Origin: Dethiobacter alkaliphilus | GTDB lineage: Bacteria; Bacillota; Dethiobacteria; DTU022; UBA8154 | DNA length: 64,000 nucleotides | Direction: 5' to 3' | Assembly: GCA_016841605.1 (NCBI GenBank) | Contig: JAENYV010000005.1 | Location: 137,445 to 201,444 of the forward strand | Shown here: positions 56,076 to 64,000 of the stretch, in pieces | Position numbering within the stretch: position 1 is the stretch's first letter | Layout: each line of letters opens with the position of its first letter | The notes under the pieces: generated by a model | Told to the model about the DNA's origin: nothing | The model's database searches: none | Seen by the model: the letters and a program-made list of their open reading frames with translations, nothing else | Position numbers and translations under genes: made by a program

Positions 56076-57050
56076 CTATAATTTGTTCTTTATAATATGA
56101 TCTACTTTTTCATATATCGCTTTTATATCACTGTTTTGGGTTAATTCATCTTTAAAACGGCTGCATTGTTTGGATACGGTGGTATAATGAATTCCACAAA
56201 ACAGGTCGGCGATTTCTTGATTGTTCAGATAAGTGTATTTCTTCATCATGAAAAGGGCGATTTTACGGGCCAGATTATTTTTACAACCTTTTTTCAAAAT
56301 ATGTTCCCGCTTAACAGACAGGGTCTGTTCAACAGCCGAAAAAATTTCTTCAGCCTCCAGTTTTCGGCCAAATTTTTTATGGTCCGTTATTTCAGTACTA
56401 ACAGTATCCCGGTTATATTTTGCTTTAATCTTGCTGATAAACGACTTATCACCCAGGACAACCTGTCCATAAAGTTTTTCCATGGGGTTTCCTGTAGTTT
56501 CAGTTAATCCTTTGTTTACATAATTCATATACTTCTCCCTGGCGGTACTTTCCCTACTGCTGAACATGGAGAGTATAGCGGGATAATCAACCCATTTCAT
56601 TCTTTTCGCTGCCCCCAGATATGCACGGTAGCTGCTCCATTGATAGGAAGAAGGATCTGTTACCATGCCGGCACGATAAGGATTAAGATGAATATACCGG
56701 GTAAGCTCGAGGAGATAATGATCTTTGTCAACAAGGATTGCCTTGTATCTGCCTTGCAGCAAAGAACCACTTCGTTTATGGCGGTAATTAAAGTAAGAAA
56801 CATAACTGGCATTAAGCCAATGCATTACCCGATGCAAATTGCCTTGAGGGGTTTCCAACAGGAGATGATAGTGGTTCCCCATCAGCACATAGCAGTAGAT
56901 GATGATCCCGAAGCGCTCACAGCACTCTTCCAACAAATCCAAAAATTTGACCCGATCCCGGTTGTCTTTAAAAATATCTTTTTTTTCGTTACCTCGACTG
57001 ATCGCATGATACAATGCACCCGGATACTCGATTCTAAGCGGTCTGGCCAT
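56076..57050 (-). CDS. REP-associated Y1 (HUH) transposase with C-terminal DnaA-like HTH
   Basis: 324 aa. The N-terminal Y1_Tnp domain begins MARPLRIEYPGALYHAISRG. The HUH metal motif is GNHYHLLLE (His60 and His62), and the nucleophile Tyr is among Y83-Y89 (ASYVSYFNYRHK). About 130 linker residues follow, then a helix-turn-helix segment (TYLNNQEIADLFCGIHYTTV) like the DnaA C-terminal DNA-binding domain found in this transposase subgroup. The frame is intact, so the element may be active. It is alone in its element, on the strand opposite uvrC. Confidence 0.92.
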   Translation of the reverse strand: MARPLRIEYPGALYHAISRGNEKKDIFKDNRDRVKFLDLLEECCERFGIIIYCYVLMGNHYHLLLETPQGNLHRVMHWLNASYVSYFNYRHKRSGSLLQGRYKAILVDKDHYLLELTRYIHLNPYRAGMVTDPSSYQWSSYRAYLGAAKRMKWVDYPAILSMFSSRESTAREKYMNYVNKGLTETTGNPMEKLYGQVVLGDKSFISKIKAKYNRDTVSTEITDHKKFGRKLEAEEIFSAVEQTLSVKREHILKKGCKNNLARKIALFMMKKYTYLNNQEIADLFCGIHYTTVSKQCSRFKDELTQNSDIKAIYEKVDHIIKNKL

Positions 57051-57095
57051 AGCAAACTCTCCTATCTCAAGGCGGAAGATTGCTACGAAAAATCT

Positions 57096-57256
57096 GTAAA
57101 TATTTGTACATTAGTTTTAGATTATCCAATTCTATGATATCTTAATTTATCCTGCTTACCCCACCTATTTTTCGATAATAATCCTTAACAAATTTCTCTT
57201 GGCAGGACTGCAAATTACAAATTATGGTTATATGTCTCATGGCAAGACCTGACCCC
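57096..57256 (+). repeat. Transposon right-end segment, full-element copy
   Basis: 161 bp upstream of the transposase start, matching 60919-61080 in the same orientation at roughly 88-90% by eye. It includes the right 27-bp inverted repeat. Confidence 0.9.
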
Positions 57257-57292
57257 ATCGATCCGACCCCATCGATCCGACCCCATCGATCC
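57251..57292 (+). repeat. Three tandem 14-bp units at the transposon edge
   Basis: GACCCCATCGATCC repeated three times, perfectly, starting within the last bases of the right inverted repeat. Confidence 0.9.
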
Positions 57293-57395
57293 TAATTTTT
57301 TTGTACCACGAAGGAAATGAAAAAATCTTAAAGAATAACAATAAAAGAATAACATAAGAGGTATAAATAGGAATTATATCCAAGGAGAGAATGTC

Positions 57396-58715
57396 ATGCG
57401 ATCCAAACTCAATTCATTTCTGCGGGGCGTATTTTTGTTAGGTCTTCTGATATTTATTACTCCCGGTCGTGTTCTGGCAGTTACCCGGGTAGATATCTTT
57501 GCTTCAGATATTACGGCTAAAACCGGGGAAATCATCAGTGTTGATGTGGCGGCTTCCGACTTCAGTAATCTTTATTCAGCCGAACTGCACCTGCAGTATG
57601 ATCCTGCAATCCTGCTTGCGGTCGATGAGGATGGAAATACCGTCACTAAAGCTGGTGAGGGGGACATATTTACCGCCAATAAATTCGTAGCTGAGAACTT
57701 AATATCTCCGGAGGAGGGGAAAGTTGATTATGCAGTGACATTTCTGGGAGGGATAAACGGCAGGTCAGGGGAGGGGATTCTGCTAAAGATGAAGTTTAAA
57801 ATACTAAAGGAGGAGAGCGCTGCCATTCAATTTGCCGACCTATTGTTACTTAATAATTTACTGGATTCTATCCCGCTAGCCGGTAATTCAGTAGTGATAA
57901 ATCCTGATTCTGCCGGAGGCAGTGAAAATGAGCCGGGCTCTTCCGACAGCAATGGCGGAGACGGCAGCACTCAGGAGCCCATAGAAAATTTTCCCGCTGA
58001 TACGGGCGGAAATACCTCAACAACAGATCCTGACATAATAGATAGTAGTAGAAGAAGCACAATAACCGGCAGCGAGAGTCAGGGCGGCGATACCCCAGGC
58101 GATACAGCGGCAGAAAACGGCAGCAATGAAATCGCGGATACGGCAACTGCAAGGGGGTTTACCGATATGCAGGGCCACTGGGCTCAGGAGGCGGTGGACG
58201 CTCTCTTCCGGCAAGAACTGATCAACGGTTATGAAGATGGAACATTTAAACCCGATAATTACATAAGCAGGGCAGAAATAGTTGTTTTGCTGGCCCGCGG
58301 CCTCGGATTGGCCGGCGCTGCCGACGGCCGGACACTATTTACCGATGATCCCGTTATTCCCGACTGGGCCAGGCGCTATGTGGCAGCAGCTTTGCGTGAT
58401 GGACTAATCAAAGGATACGAACAAGCGGATGGAAGCTGCCTTTTTGCCGGGGAGCGTTTTGTTAGCCGGGGAGAATATGCGGTCCTGTTAGCCCGTATTT
58501 TAGAAAAGAATTTCGGTAATTTACATCCGGCCCAACTGTTTTTCACGGATGCGGACGCTATTCCGGATTGGGCCATTGATGCGGTAGGGATAGCCCTAGC
58601 CGGGGGAATAATTGAAGGATATGAAGATGACAGCTTCAGGGCTTCGGGAAACGTCAGCCGGGCTGAAGCTGCCGTTATACTTAAACGGGTATTGTATGTT
58701 ATTGAATTGAAATAG
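57396..58715 (+). CDS. SLH-anchored cohesin-domain surface protein
   Basis: 439 aa. Signal peptide (about 1-28). Cohesin-type module (about 30-165): VDVAASDFSNLYSAELHLQY, GKVDYAVTFLGGINGRSGEG, LLKMKFKILKEE. A Gly/Ser/Asp/Thr-rich linker (about 170-250) follows, then three SLH repeats: FTDMQGHWAQEAVDALFRQE, PDWARRYVAAALRDGLIKGY and PDWAIDAVGIALAGGIIEGY, each ending in a SRAE-type motif. SLH repeats bind pyruvylated wall polymer, so this protein should display a cohesin on the cell surface. ATG with AAGGAGAG upstream. First of three secreted cohesin genes. Confidence 0.9.
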   Translation: MRSKLNSFLRGVFLLGLLIFITPGRVLAVTRVDIFASDITAKTGEIISVDVAASDFSNLYSAELHLQYDPAILLAVDEDGNTVTKAGEGDIFTANKFVAENLISPEEGKVDYAVTFLGGINGRSGEGILLKMKFKILKEESAAIQFADLLLLNNLLDSIPLAGNSVVINPDSAGGSENEPGSSDSNGGDGSTQEPIENFPADTGGNTSTTDPDIIDSSRRSTITGSESQGGDTPGDTAAENGSNEIADTATARGFTDMQGHWAQEAVDALFRQELINGYEDGTFKPDNYISRAEIVVLLARGLGLAGAADGRTLFTDDPVIPDWARRYVAAALRDGLIKGYEQADGSCLFAGERFVSRGEYAVLLARILEKNFGNLHPAQLFFTDADAIPDWAIDAVGIALAGGIIEGYEDDSFRASGNVSRAEAAVILKRVLYVIELK

Positions 58716-58758
58716 AAAAAACGACATGAAAACTAAATTAAGAGGAGCGGACTTAACT

Positions 58759-59676
58759 GTGCGAAAAAAAAGGATAACTGTTTTTATGTTGACGGCAATT
58801 TTAATAATCGGCTCGTCTGTTGCCCTATGCAGTGCCGGCGACAATGCGTCCATGAGCTTAACGGCAGTTGACAAGGTATATCTGGAACAGGAATTTGACG
58901 TTGAAGTAGAGCTGAACGATGTTGAAAACCTGGAGGGTGTAGACTTCACACTAAGCTTTGATTCCCAATTGCTGGAAGTGAAGGATGCTGATGCTGCTAC
59001 TGACGGTATCCAGACCATGGTCGGCATTTTTCTGCAAGGGTTGGTCGTGAAAAACGAGGCTGATAATCAGAACGGGACTATCCGTTTTGTTACTGCGATG
59101 GGTGATCCCGGTATCACCGGCAGCGGGGTCCTGACTACTATTAAAATGAAAGCCCTGCAAGCTGGGACTGCTCAACTGATTTTCACTTCCGCTAAATTAA
59201 TTGATAAGGACCTAAACTATTTGGTCTGTACTACCGAGACGAAAAACCTGAGTATTTCTGATGAGGGGTGTATATCGGGTTTTGTTAAACTGCAAGGGCG
59301 GGATGCCCACGAAGGCATCAGGATCTTAGTGGATGGGACCGAAACCGTCACCACCGCTTCGGACGGTAGTTTCAGCCTGCCCCTCTCTCCCGGAACTTAC
59401 TCACTTTATGCTATCTATCCCCACTATCTTAGCAAAAAACTGGGACAAATTAACATTACCAGCGGTCAGGAAATTGTACTCGACGTTAAGCTTCTGCCGG
59501 CCGGGGACGCGGATAGCGATGATGATGTGGACTTGCAGGACCTGGCTATTGTGGCTCGGGATTATGACGGGAGCGGGGAACTGGATGCGGATTTTAACGG
59601 CGACGGTAAAGTCGACCTGCTCGACCTGGTACTGCTGGCTAAGAACTACAACCAAGTAGGAGACGCAAAACAATAG
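58759..59676 (+). CDS. Secreted cohesin-dockerin protein
   Basis: 305 aa from the GTG at 58759, which has AGAGGAG 11 bases upstream; an ATG at 58726 has no ribosome site. Signal peptide (ITVFMLTAILIIGSSVALCSAG). Cohesin-type module (about 30-155; GVDFTLSFDSQLLEVKDADA, NGTIRFVTAMGDPGITGSG). A carboxypeptidase-regulatory-like beta-sandwich (about 165-240; GFVKLQGRDAHEGIRILVDG) follows, then a C-terminal type I-like dockerin with two Ca2+ loops, DADSDDDVDLQDL and DFNGDGKVDLLDLVLL. A molecule with both partners could bridge or chain. No catalytic domain. Confidence 0.9.
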   Translation: MRKKRITVFMLTAILIIGSSVALCSAGDNASMSLTAVDKVYLEQEFDVEVELNDVENLEGVDFTLSFDSQLLEVKDADAATDGIQTMVGIFLQGLVVKNEADNQNGTIRFVTAMGDPGITGSGVLTTIKMKALQAGTAQLIFTSAKLIDKDLNYLVCTTETKNLSISDEGCISGFVKLQGRDAHEGIRILVDGTETVTTASDGSFSLPLSPGTYSLYAIYPHYLSKKLGQINITSGQEIVLDVKLLPAGDADSDDDVDLQDLAIVARDYDGSGELDADFNGDGKVDLLDLVLLAKNYNQVGDAKQ

Positions 59677-59703
59677 CCGCGCTTACGGCCCGGAGACAAA
59701 TCC

Positions 59704-60912
59704 ATGAAGCTCATTTTAAAGTTAATTCTTTTAATAATCTTATTGCTGTTTAATTACAGTGAATCTGTCTCGGCTGCGGAAGAGCCGTCTCTCAGAATCG
59801 ATGCCCCGGAGGAGGTATCGGCCGGGAGCAGTTTTGAAGTAAAAGTCTTAGTGAATAATGCCGCGGCATTAGAGGGCATTGATATTGCCGTTACTTTTAC
59901 TCAGGCTTTACTGGCGGTTATTGATGCGGATGCAGCCCTGGATGGCACGCAGATAGCCGCAGGAAGTTTTTTTGAGGGGCTGCAGGCTATTAACCGGGTT
60001 GATAGCTGCAACGGTTCCATCCGTCTCGTTGCCGCGCAGGGCGATCCCGGAGTCAGTGGAAACGGTGCAATTGCCGTTATTAATTTCCGCGCCTTGAAAA
60101 GCGGGATGGGCAATGTAGCCCTGGCTTCAGCCGGACTGGCAGACAAAGATTTGCAGCGCATCACCCCTGCGTTAAGCAGCAGAGCGATAAAGATATGTGA
60201 CGATTCGGAACTGCCCATGGTCAGTATCGGCCAATACAGCGGCGCCCGGAATTCATTGCTTGAAGTGCCGGTTATGATATCCGCGGCCAAATCAATGGCT
60301 GCATATGAATTTACTCTAACCTTTGATGCTGCTCTGCTTGAACTGAAAACGGTAGAAAAGGGCGATTTTCTCCCCGGGGATCTCACCGTGAACCGGGATG
60401 AGGCCGTCCCGGGGCAAGTAGCGGTCGCAATGACCGGCAGCGGCTCCGCAGATGGCGACGGAGTATTGTGTCGCTTGATTTTTCGCTTAAAGGGTGAGGA
60501 AGGGAGTGAAGTCGCCCTTAACTTAAGCGACTTGGCGTTTAAAAACGCGGCTCAGCCGCCGGAGACAATAGAGTGTGCCGTCAGCCACGGGAGGATAGAA
60601 ATAACCCCCATGGACGAGTGCTTTATCGCCACCGCGGCTTACGGGTCAAAATATACGGCTTCCGTTACTTTGCTGCGCTGTTTTCGCGATCGCTATCTTT
60701 TGGACAATACAATAGGTCGGATGCTGGTAGCTTTTTATTACCGGATTTCTCCGCCTGTAGCTGCTCATATTGCTCAGAGCAGTTTTTTGCGGTTATTAAC
60801 CAGGATCTTGCTGGCACCGGTAGTGGTTCTGGTATATGTATTGATGCATCCCCTATGGGGATGGGGTCTTCTTCTGGGAGGGTGTCTGATTAGGGTCTGG
60901 GTTAGGTCTTAA
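59704..60912 (+). CDS. Double-cohesin protein with CFI-box C-terminal domain
   Basis: 402 aa. Signal peptide, then two cohesin-type modules. The first (about 25-150; ALEGIDIAVTFTQALLAVID, NGSIRLVAAQGDPGVSGNG) is closely related to the cohesin of the upstream gene. The second (about 170-295; AAYEFTLTFDAALLELKTVE, GQVAVAMTGSGSADGDGVLC) is more divergent. The C-terminus has ECFIATAAYGSKYTASVTLL and a hydrophobic tail (LLTRILLAPVVVLVYVLMHP), the CFI-box-CTERM arrangement thought to retain or process surface proteins. ATG with GGAGA 8 bases upstream. A second membrane-retained cohesin carrier is inferred. Confidence 0.88.
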   Translation: MKLILKLILLIILLLFNYSESVSAAEEPSLRIDAPEEVSAGSSFEVKVLVNNAAALEGIDIAVTFTQALLAVIDADAALDGTQIAAGSFFEGLQAINRVDSCNGSIRLVAAQGDPGVSGNGAIAVINFRALKSGMGNVALASAGLADKDLQRITPALSSRAIKICDDSELPMVSIGQYSGARNSLLEVPVMISAAKSMAAYEFTLTFDAALLELKTVEKGDFLPGDLTVNRDEAVPGQVAVAMTGSGSADGDGVLCRLIFRLKGEEGSEVALNLSDLAFKNAAQPPETIECAVSHGRIEITPMDECFIATAAYGSKYTASVTLLRCFRDRYLLDNTIGRMLVAFYYRISPPVAAHIAQSSFLRLLTRILLAPVVVLVYVLMHPLWGWGLLLGGCLIRVWVRS

Positions 60913-60918
60913 AAACCC

Positions 60919-61080
60919 GTAAATATTTGTACATTAGTTTTAGATATCCAATTCTATGATATCTTAATTTATCCTGCCTACCTCTACTTATTTTTCCATA
61001 ATAATCCTTAATAAAATTTCTTTGGGCAGGATTATTAATTACAGATTATGGTTACATGTCTCATGTCAAGACCTGACCCC
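60919..61080 (+). repeat. Solo copy of the transposon right end
   Basis: 162 bp matching 57096-57256 in the same orientation, including the 27-bp terminal repeat ending in AAGACCTGACCCC (61054-61080), but with no transposase. It lies 6 bases after the CFI-box gene stop and 30 bases before the LRR gene start. Confidence 0.9.
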
Positions 61081-61110
61081 AGAAAAAACAGAAAAAAGGA
61101 GGCGTCTTTT

Positions 61111-62256
61111 GTGACAAAAAAATACAAACAAGGGCTAAGTTATTTGACTATATTTATTCTTTTTATTTCTATTACCGTCCCAAACATATTTCTATCAAAT
61201 GTTCCTACTTATGCGGAAACCTTTGACAATATAGAAATCATTCATGAAGAAAGATCGGAACAGTTGGAGGCAGATGCCGGTGAAGACTCTGAAACACTCG
61301 AAGAAGCTTTTATCGAAACAATTAATAATTTAGAGCAGCCGGTAAGAGAGGAAGTATATAAGCCCAACAAAAAAGTTTATTTCAATTTCGAAATAATGAG
61401 TCTGGGTGAAGAGGTAGTAACTTTTCAGGACAATAATCTGGAGCAGGCCATAAGAGATGCATTGAATAAACCCGACGGAGATATTACCAGGGCGGATATG
61501 GAGACAATTACAAATCTTGATGTAAGTAACAGTGGTATACAATATTTATCGGGATTGGAGTATGCAGTTAATTTGCAGACCCTTAGTTTCGCTTTTAACC
61601 AAGTGAGCGACATAAGCGCCTTAGCTAATTTGACAAATATGATGTTCCTTTATTTCTATAATAACCAAGTAAGTAATATAAGTGTTTTAGCCAATTTGAC
61701 AAATCTTTGGTCTCTTAATTTCTATAATAACCAGGTGAGCGACATAAGCGCCTTAGCAGGTTTGACAAATCTTCGGTCTCTTAGTTTCAATAATAATCAA
61801 GTAAAGGATATAAGTGCTTTAGGGAATCTGGTAAATTTACAGGACCTTGATTTCTCCGACAACCAAGTGATTGATATAAGCGCAACGGCCAATTTGACAA
61901 ATTTACAGAATTTTATTATTAAAAATAACTACATAAACATTACAGAAGGCTCTGCTGCCAGGCAAATCATAGAAGCTCATCTTAATAGAGGGGCAAATGT
62001 TGAATATACCCCCCAGAATATTTCATATACAAATTGGAATGAGAATATGGTCTTGGGCCAAAATGGTCCTTACCCCTTTGCAGGGATATATGAGTTTGAC
62101 AACCTCTTCATTGGAGACAATGTTGAGATTACGAGCAGCGGGATTTCCCAATTGATCATAAGGTTAACGGGACCCTCCAACTGGGCAAAAATGCCGTTAT
62201 CCGCGTCAGGAACGGCTATTATCCGGAAGCGCCTCAAAATAACATATCATTGTTGA
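61111..62256 (+). CDS. Secreted LRR surface protein, 5' part of a frameshifted gene
   Basis: 381 aa as read. GTG start with AAAAAAGGAGG upstream. Signal peptide (about 1-32), an acidic spacer, then about seven internalin-type 22-residue leucine-rich repeats (units such as LANLTNMMFLYFYNNQVSNI and LAGLTNLRSLSFNNNQVKDI). Past residue 345 the frame drifts into unnatural sequence and stops at 62256. The frame opened by a one-base shift near 62160 continues sensibly into a glycine-rich and Ig-like protein. The two parts were very likely one gene. LRR proteins of this type bind proteins or glycans at the surface. Confidence 0.8.
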   Translation: MTKKYKQGLSYLTIFILFISITVPNIFLSNVPTYAETFDNIEIIHEERSEQLEADAGEDSETLEEAFIETINNLEQPVREEVYKPNKKVYFNFEIMSLGEEVVTFQDNNLEQAIRDALNKPDGDITRADMETITNLDVSNSGIQYLSGLEYAVNLQTLSFAFNQVSDISALANLTNMMFLYFYNNQVSNISVLANLTNLWSLNFYNNQVSDISALAGLTNLRSLSFNNNQVKDISALGNLVNLQDLDFSDNQVIDISATANLTNLQNFIIKNNYINITEGSAARQIIEAHLNRGANVEYTPQNISYTNWNENMVLGQNGPYPFAGIYEFDNLFIGDNVEITSSGISQLIIRLTGPSNWAKMPLSASGTAIIRKRLKITYHC

Positions 62257-64000
62257 ATAACAATAACTTGAATACACTCGGTATTGATGCGGGCGGCTAT
62301 TATGTTTATGAAAATATGTTCGGCAAAGGGGGCGACGGTGGCGCTGGAGCTTTAACATCCGGCGGTGGCGGCGGCGGCTACGGTGGCGGCAATGGTGGAC
62401 GTGGTGATAGCGGTGGCAGTGGTGTCGCCAATGGCGGTAATGGCGGCAATAGTTATACGAACGCTTTAGGCGGTACGGGTGGAGTAAGCAATGGCCTCGG
62501 TTCATCAGGTGCTGACAATTGGCATGGTAGCGGTGGCGGCGGGGGAGGGAATAGTGGCAATGGAGGAGAATCACATAGTGGTCATTGGGGCGGAGGCGGA
62601 GGCGGAGGATACGGCGGGGGCATTTTAACAGTTCTATCCGACACGTTATCATATGATACAAATAATCCACCTAAATTACTGGTGTCCGGTCAACAGGGAG
62701 GTACCCGTGGATACGACGGCGGCTTTAGTCATAACGGAAATAAAGGTGAAGGCGGTTTAATAATTATTGAGTCGCCTGACTATCTGTTCAGCTCGCAACA
62801 TTGGAATTTAGACAGCGCTACCTACGGTCAGCATCTTCTTCCTTCAACAAATGGGGGGCACGGTACCGTCACCGGCAATCCGCAAAAGATTTTTGTTAAT
62901 GGAGCAGAATATATCGATGTAGCCGGCGTGACTCTTGATCAAGAGGCCATAACCCTCAATACAAAGCCGGAAAGCTATACACTGGCGGCCGCCGTCAGCC
63001 CGGCGGATGCCATGAACAAAAACATTAGATGGCAATCAAGCAATCCCAATATTGCAACAGTTGACGGAAACGGTACTGTAACCGCAATTTCTCCGGGAAA
63101 TGCCGTCATAACGGTAACAACGGTAGACGGAGGGTATACCGACAGCTGCAATGTCACTGTTGTCCCGCAGGTTCAAAGCGTTTCTTTGGATCAACATGAA
63201 ATAAGGCTGTTTTCCACAGATGAAGCCGGGGTTACCCTTACCGCTAACATACTTCCGGTTGACGCAACAAACCATAATGTAACCTGGACTTCCAGTAACA
63301 TATTGGTGGCAACGGTTGATCCGAACGGGTTAATACGGCCCGGACAACCGGGAACCGCCACGATAACCGTTAAGACACAAGACGGTGAAAGGACGGATAC
63401 CTGTCAAGTTATTGTGGGGTTACATGCAGACGGCGTAACTATTGATAAGAACAATCTCACTCTGACAGCAGGTGCCTCTACCGCAGCACTGACAGCAACC
63501 GTATCTCCGAACGAAGCCCTTAATAAGAAGGTAATCTGGTCTTCTGCCAATCAATCCGTAGCTATTGTCAGCGCAAACGGTATTGTTACGCCACTTGGGC
63601 CCGGGTTAACGGAGATAACGGCAACAACGGAAGACGGCGGTTTTCGGTCCGTTTGCACAGTGGAGGTACTTCCGTCCCTGATTTCAGCTATGAGCCCGGA
63701 CAGGGAGGCAGTCGGGGTCTCTGTAAACGAAAAGATCAGGGTTACATTTACCAAGGATCTAGATTTAAGGACTCTCAACGGTTCCACAATGTATTTAGCC
63801 GGCGGCGGAGACCTGATACCAGCCGACATTGCATACCATGCCGCGACGAGGATAGCCGAACTTACACCTCTTGAAGCTCTTCAATACAATACCGTTTATA
63901 CAATGTATTTAAATTATCAGATAAAAAGTACAGACGGAACCCTTTTAGGCCAATCAAACGGATGCATGAACTGGAGTTTTACAACCGAAAAAGAGACTCT
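62163..64000 (+). CDS. Continuation of the LRR protein: glycine-rich region, Big_2 repeats and SbsA-like Ig domain (partial)
   Basis: This frame is open from 62163 to the window edge and has no start of its own. It begins VNGTLQLGKNAVIRVRNGYY, then a Gly/Asn-rich stretch (about 62320-62640; units such as GGGGGGYGGGNGG), an unassigned segment, and three bacterial Ig-like group 2 (Big_2) domains: SSNPNIATVDGNGTVTAISP, SSNILVATVDPNGLIRPGQP and SANQSVAIVSANGIVTPLGP. An SbsA Ig-like (Big_5) module (VSVNEKIRVTFTKDLDLRTL) follows. The layout is that of a long wall-associated adhesin. Its 3' end and any anchor lie outside the window. Confidence 0.8.

Larger units (their letters stand above)
55989..57256 (-). 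mobile_element. REP-associated tyrosine transposase element
   Basis: 1,268 bp bounded by 27-bp inverted repeats with one mismatch (55989-56015 and 57230-57256), each beginning GGGGTCAGGTCTTG at the outer end. It contains one Y1-type transposase gene on the minus strand. The left end lies directly after the uvrC stop. No target duplication is obvious, in line with HUH single-strand transposition. Confidence 0.85.

Overview
The window reads as chromosomal DNA of a low-to-mid GC, endospore-forming Firmicute, most likely a Clostridia/Peptococcaceae-type anaerobe. The grounds are a Gin-type sigma-G inhibitor, AbrB, long-form HPF, strong GGAGG ribosome sites with many TTG/GTG starts, a CIRCE element, and gene order. 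Two blocks match gene order known from Bacillus subtilis. The first is gin - yaaO-like decarboxylase - tmk - holB - ricT - rsmI - abrB - metG - tatD - yabE-like. The second is hpf - secA - prfB - ftsE - ftsX - ctpB-like - minJ-like - uvrB - uvrA. Species cannot be named from this sequence alone.

Layout. 0-2.2 kb: end of a LysM protein, a secreted CAP-domain protein, a pyruvate-kinase C-domain protein and a 164-bp structured repeat. 2.2-17.1 kb: guaB and the DNA replication/tRNA/spore block, ending in two paralogous G5 cell-wall proteins with RlpA-like and 3D C-termini. 17.2-30.8 kb: csp, hpf, an unidentified NTP-transferase-like gene, hisD with a divergent hisB-like gene and a HAD gene, secA, prfB (programmed frameshift), a YitT membrane protein, a second inverted copy of the 164-bp repeat, split transketolase and ilvC. 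30.9-36.7 kb: ftsEX, an M23 murein hydrolase, a CtpB-like S41 protease and a MinJ-like protein, a division/envelope cluster.

36.7-48.4 kb is an AT-richer accessory segment placed where minJ-like would normally be followed by uvrB. It holds a UbiD-family decarboxylase, a DASS anion transporter, a Crp/Fnr regulator, htpG, a CIRCE-controlled hsp20, and a TRAP transporter (dctPQM) behind a sigma-54-like promoter. It looks like uptake and decarboxylation of an organic or aromatic acid, with local decay (a frameshifted small ORF and unassigned coding remnants) and REP-like repeats. 48.5-56 kb: a gph-type phosphatase broken by one in-frame stop, then uvrB-uvrA-uvrC.

56-64 kb: a REP-associated tyrosine transposase element with 27-bp inverted ends sits one base after the uvrC stop. 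It is followed by a three-gene secreted cohesin/dockerin set: an SLH-anchored cohesin, a cohesin with a dockerin, and a double cohesin with a CFI-box C-terminus. A solo copy of one transposon end comes next, and then a large LRR / glycine-rich / Ig-like surface protein that carries a frameshift and runs off the window. The cohesin-dockerin set is self-contained, has no glycoside hydrolase beside it, and lies between direct repeats of the transposon end. It is the best candidate here for an undescribed surface-assembly system.
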